Positions 42,776 to 50,831 of a DNA stretch of 64,000 bases are shown piece after piece. The translations under genes were made by a program, and so were the position numbers. Below the pieces are notes generated by a model. The model was not told the origin of the DNA, did not search any database, and saw only the letters and a program-made list of their open reading frames with translations. How positions within the stretch are numbered: position 1 is the first letter of the stretch; every line of letters begins with the position of its first letter. This DNA is from Bin107 sp965221655 (lineage in GTDB: Bacteria > UBA8248), in NCBI GenBank assembly GCA_965221655.1, contig OZ244906.1, positions 682,001-746,000 on the forward strand, read 5' to 3'.

Positions 42776-45040
42776 GTGCAACCCGCAGCCCCGGATACGG
42801 AGACGCTCTCCTCGCGCAGGCGTAAAAACCTGCTGCGCTCCTTTATCGCGCTGATCGTCGTTGCGACCTTCTCCATCACGGGCTGGATATATTTTCAGGA
42901 CCTCGAGCCCCAGGTCCCCCTTCTGAACGACGCCGTCGTGTTCGCGCTCGTGAACATGAGCATCATTCTCCTCGTCGTGGTCATCCTCCTCGTGGCGAAG
43001 AACCTGGTGCGCCTCTACTACGAGGGGCGGACGGGGGCGGGGCGCTCGCGCCTGCAACCCAAGCTCGTGCTGGCCTTCGTGGGGTTCACGCTCATTCCGG
43101 TCGTGGCGCTGTTCGTGGTGGCGAGCGGCCTCATCAACCAGAGTTTCAACACCCTGTTCAACACCAAGGTGGAGCGCGCCCTCAAGGGAACGCTCGAGGT
43201 GGCCCAGACCTACTACGGCGAGGTGGAGCGCAACGGGCTGTTCAGCGCGAGCCGTCTGGCGCAGATGCTGGAGAAAAACCACCCCGACGCGACGGAAAAC
43301 CCCGCGGCCATCACAAAAATAATCGAGGCGCAGCGCAAGAGCCTGGGGGTGGACCTCATTCAGGTATACGACGCGAAGCGCAAGCCCGTCGTGTCGGCGC
43401 GGCGACCGGGGCTCCCGCGGACGGCGCAATTCTCGCCCCTGGTGGAATACGTGGAGCAGGTGCTCGACGGGGAGTCGCGCTCGAGCGTGGAGAACTGGGA
43501 GAAGGGCGACGTCATCCACGGTGTTGCGCCCCTGCGGGTGGGTAAGAAGGTGACGGGCTTCATCGTCGTCTCCAAGGTCGTGCCCGAACAACTCGTCGAA
43601 AGGGTGCAGGACATATCGGACTACTTTGTGGATTACAAGGAGCTCGAACTCTCCAAAAACCTCGTGAAGGCGAACTACATCATCACCTTCTTCGTCGTGA
43701 CGCTGCTGATCCTCTTCGCCGCGATATGGTTTGGCTTCTACCTCGCGCGCGGCATTACGGTGCCCATCGAAAAGCTGGCCGATGCCACACGCGCGGTCTC
43801 CGAGGGCGACCTCGAGCACCGCGTGGACGCGCAGGCGGACGGCGAGGTGGGCATCCTCGTCGGTGCGTTCAACAGCATGACGCGCGAGTTGCTCGCCAAC
43901 AAGGAGAAGATAGAGGAATCCTCCGAGACCCTGCGCCGCTCGAATCTCGAGATCGACAGAAGGCGCAGGTACATGGAGGCGATGCTCGAGAACATCGGCG
44001 CAGGCGTGATATCGGTCGATCGGCGGGGGAGGGTCACCATCCTCAACAGGGCGGCGGGAGAGTTGCTCAACGTCGACCCCCGCAGCGCCGTCGGGAGCAT
44101 GTTCACCGGCGTGTTCGAAAGCGCGCACCTCGAACCCGTGCGCAGGCTGATGCGCTCCATGCGCCACCTCGCCCGCAAGAGCGTCTCCGAGCAGGTGGAG
44201 GTGATGATCGACGGGCGCTTGCGCACCCTGCGCGCGAGCCTCACCCTGCTCAGGAGCGTGGAGGGCGGCAGGCTGGGCGCCGTCATCGTGTTCGACGACA
44301 TGACGGCCTTGATCCGCGCGCAGAAGGTGGCCGCGTGGCGGGAGGTGGCCCAGGGCATCGCGCACGAGATCAAGAATCCGCTCACGCCCATCCAGCTCTC
44401 CGCCCAGCGCATGAGAAGGAAGTTCGAGGCCGAGGCCTACGATTTCACCGAGGTGTTCGAAGCCTGCACGGAGACCATCATCAAACAGGTGGCGAGCCTC
44501 ATCGACATGGTCGACGAGTTCAGCCGCTTTGCGCGCATGCCCGAGCCGAGGCTGCGGCTTTGCGGGTTCGCCCCCCTGATCGAGGAGGTGGCGAGCCTTT
44601 ACCTCGAGAGAAAGGGGGACGTCCATTTTTCCCCGAACGTCCAGATCGGGGAGGCGGCCGTGATGGCCGACCCCGAGCAGTTGCAGCGCGTGTTCATCAA
44701 CCTGCTGGAAAATGCCTTTGAATCCCGCCAATCCGAGGGCGAGATAGACTTGCAAGCCTGGGTTGATGAGGAGAGGAACGTCATCCTCGTCGAGGTTGCC
44801 GACCAGGGCCAGGGGATACCCGAAGACGTGAAGGATCACATTTTCTCCCCCTACTTCTCGACCAAGAACAGGGGCTCCGGCCTGGGTCTGGCCATTTGCC
44901 ACCGCATCGTGGCCGACCACAATGGGGTCATCAGCGTGCGGGACAACCACCCGGCGGGCTCGGTCTTTCGCGTGACCCTGCCGCTGGCCCCCGCCATGGA
45001 CGTTACGCCCGAAAAGAGAAGGACGCTCACCATTGGATAA
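42776..45040 (+). CDS. ntrY: NtrY-type sensor histidine kinase
   Basis: The 754-residue membrane kinase has an N-terminal hydrophobic module (helices at about 22-44, 55-78 and 100-120), a periplasmic loop, a further helix near 305-325, HAMP, a PAS-like region, HisKA and HATPase. The phosphorylated His530 lies in GIAHEIKNPLTPIQLS; the N box is NLLENAFES, and G boxes are DQGQGIP and GSGLGLAI. NtrY kinases respond to nitrogen, redox or envelope cues depending on the lineage. It starts at GTG 42776 and overlaps the NtrX-LpxC gene by 8 bases, so the two are almost certainly partners. Confidence 0.93.
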   Translation: MQPAAPDTETLSSRRRKNLLRSFIALIVVATFSITGWIYFQDLEPQVPLLNDAVVFALVNMSIILLVVVILLVAKNLVRLYYEGRTGAGRSRLQPKLVLAFVGFTLIPVVALFVVASGLINQSFNTLFNTKVERALKGTLEVAQTYYGEVERNGLFSASRLAQMLEKNHPDATENPAAITKIIEAQRKSLGVDLIQVYDAKRKPVVSARRPGLPRTAQFSPLVEYVEQVLDGESRSSVENWEKGDVIHGVAPLRVGKKVTGFIVVSKVVPEQLVERVQDISDYFVDYKELELSKNLVKANYIITFFVVTLLILFAAIWFGFYLARGITVPIEKLADATRAVSEGDLEHRVDAQADGEVGILVGAFNSMTRELLANKEKIEESSETLRRSNLEIDRRRRYMEAMLENIGAGVISVDRRGRVTILNRAAGELLNVDPRSAVGSMFTGVFESAHLEPVRRLMRSMRHLARKSVSEQVEVMIDGRLRTLRASLTLLRSVEGGRLGAVIVFDDMTALIRAQKVAAWREVAQGIAHEIKNPLTPIQLSAQRMRRKFEAEAYDFTEVFEACTETIIKQVASLIDMVDEFSRFARMPEPRLRLCGFAPLIEEVASLYLERKGDVHFSPNVQIGEAAVMADPEQLQRVFINLLENAFESRQSEGEIDLQAWVDEERNVILVEVADQGQGIPEDVKDHIFSPYFSTKNRGSGLGLAICHRIVADHNGVISVRDNHPAGSVFRVTLPLAPAMDVTPEKRRTLTIG

Positions 45041-47162
45041 GGGACACGTGCTCGTCGTCGACGATGAGCGCGAAATACTCGCGAGCCTCGAGGACGTCCT
45101 GCTCGATGAGGGATATCGCGTAGAACGGGCCGAATCCGGAGAAACCGCTCTCCAACTCGTCCAGACCGAAGCCCCGGACGTGGTGCTGGTCGACGTCTGG
45201 ATGCCGGGTATCGATGGCATCCAGACCCTCCAGGCGGTCAAGGAATCGAACGCCGACGTCGAGGTCGTCGTCATGTCGGGGCACGGCAACATCGAGACTG
45301 CCGTCGCGGCCACGAAACTGGGCGCCTTCAACTTCATCGAAAAGCCCCTCTCCATCGACACGGTTTTGCGCATCGTCGATTCTGCCGTACAGGCGCGGAG
45401 GGCGCGCGAAATGGCGGCGAACGACGCCGACGACGCGATGCTCGACGGCGCGAGCCGCAAAATCGAGAACATCCGCAGGGCCATCCGCAAGGCGGCGAAG
45501 GGCTCGGGCCCCTTGGTGATTGCCGGTGAGCGGGGAACGGGCAAGCGCCTGGTCGCGCGTTTGATTCACACGAGCGGCGCCGGGAAAGGGGCGGTTTTCC
45601 GCTCGGTGCATTGCCGCGCGCTGCTCCCTCTGGGCGAGGAGGGGGAGTGGAATGACGTGCTCGAACGCCTGGCGCCCGGCGCTTCGCCGGGGACGCTCTA
45701 TCTGGATGGGCTCGAGCAGTTGCCCGCCGCCCGGCGCGGACGGCTGGTCAAGCGTTTTCTCGCGCACCTGGGCGATGCGGCGCGCCTGGTGGTGTCTCTG
45801 GATCACCTGGGGACCACGAAGGACAAGAACCAGGCGCAGTCGTTCTCGAAGAGGATAGGCGCCGAGCTGATTTCTCTCCCCCCCCTGCGCGAACGCAAAG
45901 AGGACATCCTGCCGCTGGCGGAGAAGTTTTTGGGCGAATGCCCCGAGACCGCGCGAGAAGGCAGAAGGTTCTCGGCGGACCTCGTCTCCCTGCTCGAGGA
46001 ATACGACTGGCCGGGCAACATCGCCGAGCTCAAAGGGGCGATCACCAAGGCGGCGTCCACTTCACGCGGGCCGGAGATTCACGTCGCCCACCTGCCGTAT
46101 GCGATACGCGAATCGCTCGAGCCGGAATCGGAAGCGGCCCGCGGCGCGACGTCGAGCTTCGATACCGCGAGAACCCAGTGGGAGCGGCATTACCTCTCCT
46201 TTCACCTGGAACAACACGACTGGGACATCGCGCAAACGGCCCGCGCCCTGGGCATGGCCGCGTCCATCTTGAAGCGAAAAATCGACTCCTACGAGATAGA
46301 GCCCGTCTCCTCTCCGCCGCCGACGCCGGGCGGGGAGAACCAGCGCACCATTTCGAAGGGCGCGGTGCTCTACGGCCGGGGGCTGCACACGGGCTACAAG
46401 ACGGGCTTGATTATCGAGCCCCTGCCGCCGGGCGGCGGGGTGCGCTTCGGCAATCTCACGAGCGCCGAGACCGTGGAGGCGCACGTTGAGTTCGTGGCGG
46501 GGACGAACCACGCAACCTATCTGCGCAACGGAACGCTGACGGCTCGCACGATAGAGCACATCATGAGCGCACTGCATGCCTACAAGATCAGCAACATCCT
46601 CATCAAGGTGAACGAGGAAGTGCCCATCATGGACGGCTCGGCGCTCGAGTTCTGCCGCCTGCTCGAGGAGGCGGGCATCGAGGATCAGGAGCAAACGCGC
46701 GAGGAGTTGCGTGTCGAGGAGGTGCACGAGGTCGGTGAACCGGGCGACAAGAAGGGCTACATACGCATCGAGCCGGCGGATTCGCTCTCGGTCTCCTACC
46801 TCATCGACTACCCCGATCCCATCGGCAAGGAATCCTACCTCTACGAGCACCGCGACGCGCAGTGCTTCCGCAGGGAGATCGCCCCCGCCCGCACGTTCGG
46901 CTTCGTCTCCGAGCTGGACGCGCTTGGCCAGATGGGTCTGGCCGAGGGCGGTCGCTGGGACAACGTGATTCTCGTCTCCGAGGGCCGCGTCGTGAACACC
47001 CCGTTGCGCTTTCCCAACGAATTCGTGCGCCACAAGATTCTCGACGTGATCGGCGATCTGTATCTGCTCGGCCGCCCGGTGCGCGGGAAAGTGATTGCAG
47101 AGAGGAGTGGGCATCGCCACAACGTCGCCCTGGTGAAAAAGCTGGTGGACGCTTATGGATGA
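45033..47162 (+). CDS. NtrX-type response regulator fused to LpxC (UDP-3-O-acyl-GlcNAc deacetylase)
   Basis: This single 709-residue frame contains two functions. Residues 3-120 are a receiver domain with phosphoacceptor Asp54 and Lys104. Residues about 140-360 are an AAA+ domain of the NtrC class: Walker A GERGTGKR (165-172) is present, the GAFTGA loop is absent, and Walker B reads TLYLDGL with Gly226 for the catalytic Glu. Residues 375-421 are a Fis-type helix-turn-helix. A proline-rich linker (424-435) leads to LpxC (437-709), with TIEH (His509), MDGSA (533-537), RHKILD (His667, Asp671) and SGH (His694), so the Zn site and catalytic residues look intact. LpxC commits UDP-acyl-GlcNAc to lipid A. 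The start is TTG 45033 or GTG 45048. An internal start such as GTG 46365 could in principle make free LpxC, but would clip the first strand. Confidence 0.93.
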   Translation: MDKGHVLVVDDEREILASLEDVLLDEGYRVERAESGETALQLVQTEAPDVVLVDVWMPGIDGIQTLQAVKESNADVEVVVMSGHGNIETAVAATKLGAFNFIEKPLSIDTVLRIVDSAVQARRAREMAANDADDAMLDGASRKIENIRRAIRKAAKGSGPLVIAGERGTGKRLVARLIHTSGAGKGAVFRSVHCRALLPLGEEGEWNDVLERLAPGASPGTLYLDGLEQLPAARRGRLVKRFLAHLGDAARLVVSLDHLGTTKDKNQAQSFSKRIGAELISLPPLRERKEDILPLAEKFLGECPETAREGRRFSADLVSLLEEYDWPGNIAELKGAITKAASTSRGPEIHVAHLPYAIRESLEPESEAARGATSSFDTARTQWERHYLSFHLEQHDWDIAQTARALGMAASILKRKIDSYEIEPVSSPPPTPGGENQRTISKGAVLYGRGLHTGYKTGLIIEPLPPGGGVRFGNLTSAETVEAHVEFVAGTNHATYLRNGTLTARTIEHIMSALHAYKISNILIKVNEEVPIMDGSALEFCRLLEEAGIEDQEQTREELRVEEVHEVGEPGDKKGYIRIEPADSLSVSYLIDYPDPIGKESYLYEHRDAQCFRREIAPARTFGFVSELDALGQMGLAEGGRWDNVILVSEGRVVNTPLRFPNEFVRHKILDVIGDLYLLGRPVRGKVIAERSGHRHNVALVKKLVDAYG

Positions 47163-47198
47163 TTCCCGCTCCGCCCGCCGCCTGATGGAACCTTCCTC

Positions 47199-48251
47199 TT
47201 GAGCGAACATCGCCTGACATATCGGGGCGCCGGGGTGGACGTGGAGGCGGGAGAAGGCTTCGTCCGCGCCATCGCACAATCGGTCAAATCCACCTACGAG
47301 ACCCAAAAGGGCCGCGTCCTCACGGGCGGGGCGGACTTCGCTGGCTTGTTCCGCCTGGGGGAGGGATACGAAGACCCCGTTCTCGTCTCGGGAGCGGACG
47401 GCGTGGGTACCAAGCTGCTCCTGGCCCAGGGGTGCGCCCGCCACGACACCGTCGGCGTCGACTTGGTGGCCATGTGCGTGAACGACGTTCTGACGAGCGG
47501 GGCGGAACCCCTCTTTTTTCTCGACTACATAGCGACGGGCAAGCTGGATGAGGGCACACTCGCCGAGGTGGTTGCGGGAATCGCCGCAGGCTGCCGGGAG
47601 GCGGGGTGCGTTCTCATCGGCGGCGAGACGGCCGAGATGCCCGACCTCTACTCCCCGGGCGTCTACGATCTGGCGGGCTTCGCCGTGGGCGTGGTCGAGC
47701 GCGCGAGTCTGGAGGAGGGGTCTCCTCCGCGGGCGGGCGACGCCATTCTCGGCCTGCCTTCCTCGGGAATCCACAGCAACGGCTATTCTCTCGTGCGCAA
47801 GATATTCGCGTCGCAGGAGAAGCGCGCCGCCGCCGAGCGCAGTCTGGGCGTTCCCCTCGACGACGTTTTGTTGGAACCCACCCGCATCTATGCAAGAGGA
47901 GCCGCCGTCGCGCGGAAAGAACCCGGCGTCGGCGGCGTTGCGCACGTAACGGGAGGAGGCCTGCCGGGGAACGTGGGCCGCGTGCTGCCCGAGGGGTTGC
48001 AGGCCGTGTTTCGTCCGTCCGCGTGGAATGTACCCGACATTTTTTCGGTAATTTCGGCACTCGGCCCGGTGGAGACGGCCGAAATGTATCGCACCTTCAA
48101 CATGGGGCTGGGCTTCGTCTTCATCGTGCGTGCGGAGCGGGTGGACGCCCTGCGCGAAGCTTTGGCGGAGGCGGGCGAGGAGGCCTTGCTCGTCGGTGAG
48201 GTCGTGAAAAGACCAAAGGGCGCTGCCGCCGTCCGCATCGAGGGCGTCTGA
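47199..48251 (+). CDS. purM: Phosphoribosylformylglycinamidine cyclo-ligase (AIR synthetase)
   Basis: PurM closes the imidazole ring in purine synthesis using ATP. The 350-residue protein contains TYRGAGVDVEAG, LVSGADGVGTKL, GVDLVAMCVNDVL and GGETAEMPDLYSPG, all characteristic. It begins at TTG 47199 and is coupled to purN through a one-base stop/start overlap. It follows the ntrX-lpxC gene after 36 bases without an evident terminator. Confidence 0.95.
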   Translation: MSEHRLTYRGAGVDVEAGEGFVRAIAQSVKSTYETQKGRVLTGGADFAGLFRLGEGYEDPVLVSGADGVGTKLLLAQGCARHDTVGVDLVAMCVNDVLTSGAEPLFFLDYIATGKLDEGTLAEVVAGIAAGCREAGCVLIGGETAEMPDLYSPGVYDLAGFAVGVVERASLEEGSPPRAGDAILGLPSSGIHSNGYSLVRKIFASQEKRAAAERSLGVPLDDVLLEPTRIYARGAAVARKEPGVGGVAHVTGGGLPGNVGRVLPEGLQAVFRPSAWNVPDIFSVISALGPVETAEMYRTFNMGLGFVFIVRAERVDALREALAEAGEEALLVGEVVKRPKGAAAVRIEGV

Positions 48252-48910
48252 TGGCCGGAAGACAATTGCGCCTCGGCGTTCTGGCCTCCGGGCGGGGGTC
48301 GAACCTCCAGGCTCTCCTTGATGCGGGGGCGGATGCGGATTTTCCCGCCCGCGTCGTGCTCGTGGTGAGCGACAAACGCGGTGCGCACGCACTCGAGCGC
48401 GCGCAGGCGGCGGGCGTTGCGCACATGTATGCGAATCCCCGGGAGGAGAACTTCTACCGCGAAGTGGGCGACGAACTCGAGCGCCGCGAAATCGACCTCG
48501 TCTGCTGTGCGGGCTTCATGCGCATTCTGCCGCCCGCGTTCGTGGAGCGTTTCGCGGGGAGAATCATCAACGTGCACCCCTCGCTTCTGCCGAGTTTCCC
48601 CGGCCTGCACGCGCAGCGGCAAGCCCTGGAGGCGGGCGTGCGCGTGGCGGGATGCACGGTCCACTTTGTGGACGAGGGGGTAGATACGGGGCCCGTCATC
48701 GTCCAGGCCGCCGTGCCCGTCCACCCGGCGGACGATGAGGAGGCCCTCTCGGAGCGCATTCTCGCCTACGAACACCGCATATATCCCCTGGCGGTGCGCC
48801 TCATCGCGGAGGACAGGGTGCGCTGGGCGGAGGGGGCGGTGGAATACACGACGCAAGCGCCTGCGGGTGCGGACGGCTTTGTATCGCCCGCATTCGGGGA
48901 CTCTCGCTAG
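48251..48910 (+). CDS. purN: Phosphoribosylglycinamide formyltransferase
   Basis: This 219-residue enzyme transfers a formyl group from 10-formyl-THF to GAR. The N-terminal LASGRGSNLQALLDA, the catalytic Asn/His in IINVHPSLLPSFPG and Asp in VDTGPVI are present. ATG 48251 overlaps the purM stop. The C-terminus is slightly longer than the E. coli form. Confidence 0.95.
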   Translation: MAGRQLRLGVLASGRGSNLQALLDAGADADFPARVVLVVSDKRGAHALERAQAAGVAHMYANPREENFYREVGDELERREIDLVCCAGFMRILPPAFVERFAGRIINVHPSLLPSFPGLHAQRQALEAGVRVAGCTVHFVDEGVDTGPVIVQAAVPVHPADDEEALSERILAYEHRIYPLAVRLIAEDRVRWAEGAVEYTTQAPAGADGFVSPAFGDSR

Positions 48911-48917
48911 GCTAGGG

Positions 48918-49628
48918 ATGAACAGGGTCGTGCATAAATCGGTGGTGGGGCTTGCGGTCGTTCTGGCGCTTTTCTGTGCGCCCTGCGCGTCTGCGGCCGA
49001 GGAGTCGCACGCGCGCATCGTCGCCGCGCTTCAGAAAAAATACGAATCCCTCACGTCGCTGGCGGCCGATTTCGAGCAAAAAAACGAGATCAAGGCACTC
49101 GGGCGCACGACGAAGTCCAGCGGGCGGCTCTTGCTCGCAAAACCCGGCAGGCTGCGGGTGGAATACGAGAAGCCCGAGCGCCAGCTCCTCGTTTCGGACG
49201 GCCGCACCTTTTGGCTGCACACGCCGCGCTTCAACCAGGTGGTGATCTCAGAAGTCGGGAACGCCGGGGCCGCGGCCACGCCCCTGCTGTTCCTGGCGGG
49301 CAAGGGAGAAATCGAGAAGAATTTTCGCGTCTTCGTGGAGAAACCGGGCGTCGCCGGGCAGGGTGAGGGAGCCCGGGGGGAAGGTGCTCCCCACAGGCTC
49401 AGGCTGGAGCCCCGCTCTGGTGCCGCCTCGTTTCGCCGCATGTGGCTCGAGGTGGAGCCGGAGAATTTCCGCATCCTCGCCTTTTCCTACGTGGACGCCC
49501 TGGGGAACAAGAGCGGACTGCGTTTTTCAAACGTGCGCGAATCGGTCAAAATCGCTGAAGAGAAGTTTCGTTTCGTCGCACCGCCGGGGGCCGAAATCGT
49601 GCGGACACCGGGCCGGGGCGGAAGATAG
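48918..49628 (+). CDS. lolA: Outer-membrane lipoprotein carrier LolA
   Basis: LolA ferries lipoproteins across the periplasm to LolB. The 236-residue precursor has a signal peptide (VVGLAVVLALFCAPCASA) and the LolA core: YESLTSLAADFEQKN, GRLLLAKPGRLRVEYEKPERQLLVSDG and FWLHTPRFNQV. A glycine/alanine-rich insertion (about residues 150-160) is unusual. The ATG is very close to AGGG; GTG 48930 is a possible start and still leaves a full signal peptide. Confidence 0.9.
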   Translation: MNRVVHKSVVGLAVVLALFCAPCASAAEESHARIVAALQKKYESLTSLAADFEQKNEIKALGRTTKSSGRLLLAKPGRLRVEYEKPERQLLVSDGRTFWLHTPRFNQVVISEVGNAGAAATPLLFLAGKGEIEKNFRVFVEKPGVAGQGEGARGEGAPHRLRLEPRSGAASFRRMWLEVEPENFRILAFSYVDALGNKSGLRFSNVRESVKIAEEKFRFVAPPGAEIVRTPGRGGR

Positions 49629-49646
49629 ACGGGGATCCAGGCAAAA

Positions 49647-50750
49647 ATGTTCATCATCGACTGGGTGGCGAATTTCGGGCAGACGATCTTCTGGGCCGTG
49701 CTGGTTCTGGGCTTGCTCATCTTTATCCACGAACTGGGCCACCACCTTGTGGCGAAATGGCTCGGAATCGGCGTGTCCACGTTTTCGCTCGGCTTCGGCC
49801 CGCGCATCTGGGGGGTTCAGGCGGGGGAGACGGAGTACCGCGTCTCGCTCATTCCGTTGGGCGGCTACGTGAAGCTCGTAGGCGAAGAGCCCCAGGAAAG
49901 TCCTGAGGAGGCCGACCCACCCGGGGAAGCCTACGACCCCGAAAAATCCTTTCACCTGCGGCCCGTCCGCCACCGCCTGGCGGTCATTGCCGCGGGGCCT
50001 TTGTTCAACGTCGCCCTGGCGATACTGCTCAGCTGGGGGCTGCACCTGAGCGGTGTTCCGGTGCCGGGCACCTGGGTGGGCCGCGTGCTGCCGGACGCAC
50101 CCGCCCAGAAGGCGAACCTGCGCACGGGCGACCGCATCGTGGCCATCGACGGAAAGCCGATCCGCAAATGGAGCGAACTGGTCGAAATCGTGCGGGGCAG
50201 TGCGGACAAGAAGCTCGTGCTCCTCGTGGAGCGGGGGCGCGAGTCCTTCGAAACCTCCGTCGTGCCCACCTCCAAAAGTGCGGCGGGGGCCGAGCTCGGC
50301 TACGGGCGCATCGGCGTCGGCATCGGCGAGGGCACCTATACGGAACGTTTCGGCTTTTTCGAATCCCTCGGAAAGGGGTTCGAGCAGAACTACCGCATCG
50401 CCGCCCTCACGGTCGCGACGCTGTATTCGATACTCACGAAGACGATTCCCGCCGACATCGGCGGGCCGATTCGCATCTCGGTGGTGGCCGCCGAGCAGGC
50501 CCGGCGCGGCATGCGCTACCTCGTCATGTTCACGATTCTGCTCAGCATCAACCTGGCGATTCTGAACCTGCTGCCCATTCCGGTGCTCGACGGCGGCCAC
50601 ATTCTCTTCCTGCTCATTGAGGGGTTGCGCGGCAGACCCGTGAGCGTGCGCATCCGCGAGATGGCCATGCAGGTGGGCATCGTCCTGCTCATCGGTTTGA
50701 TGATCTTTGCGACCTACAAGGATAGCGTGTATTATTTGTTCAGCAAATAA
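49647..50750 (+). CDS. rseP: Site-2 intramembrane zinc metalloprotease RseP
   Basis: The 367-residue membrane protease has the Zn motif FIHELGHHLVAKW (about residue 28), a single PDZ domain (GTWVGRVLPDAPAQKANLRTGDRI) and the second active-site helix NLLPIPVLDGGHILF. RseP cleaves anti-sigma factors and remnant signal peptides in the envelope stress response. E. coli RseP has two PDZ domains; one is common in other phyla. It follows lolA after 18 bases. Confidence 0.94.
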   Translation: MFIIDWVANFGQTIFWAVLVLGLLIFIHELGHHLVAKWLGIGVSTFSLGFGPRIWGVQAGETEYRVSLIPLGGYVKLVGEEPQESPEEADPPGEAYDPEKSFHLRPVRHRLAVIAAGPLFNVALAILLSWGLHLSGVPVPGTWVGRVLPDAPAQKANLRTGDRIVAIDGKPIRKWSELVEIVRGSADKKLVLLVERGRESFETSVVPTSKSAAGAELGYGRIGVGIGEGTYTERFGFFESLGKGFEQNYRIAALTVATLYSILTKTIPADIGGPIRISVVAAEQARRGMRYLVMFTILLSINLAILNLLPIPVLDGGHILFLLIEGLRGRPVSVRIREMAMQVGIVLLIGLMIFATYKDSVYYLFSK

Positions 50751-50831
50751 ACGCGGGCGGTTGCTACGAAAAAACAGGCCACGAAGGGGTCTTCTCCCGC
50801 GAAGCGCAAGAGCCCATAGGGAATTTTTGCC

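Noticed and set aside
41576..45544. A 1322-codon minus-strand frame
   Set aside because: Shadow of mutS, the DUF4390 gene, ntrY and ntrX-lpxC; no recognisable domain.
46350..46367. A separate lpxC gene starting inside the fusion
   Set aside because: Only ATT 46350 or GTG 46365 are available, the latter would remove the first beta strand, and the linker is a continuous proline-rich sequence; internal initiation cannot be excluded but is not the simplest reading.
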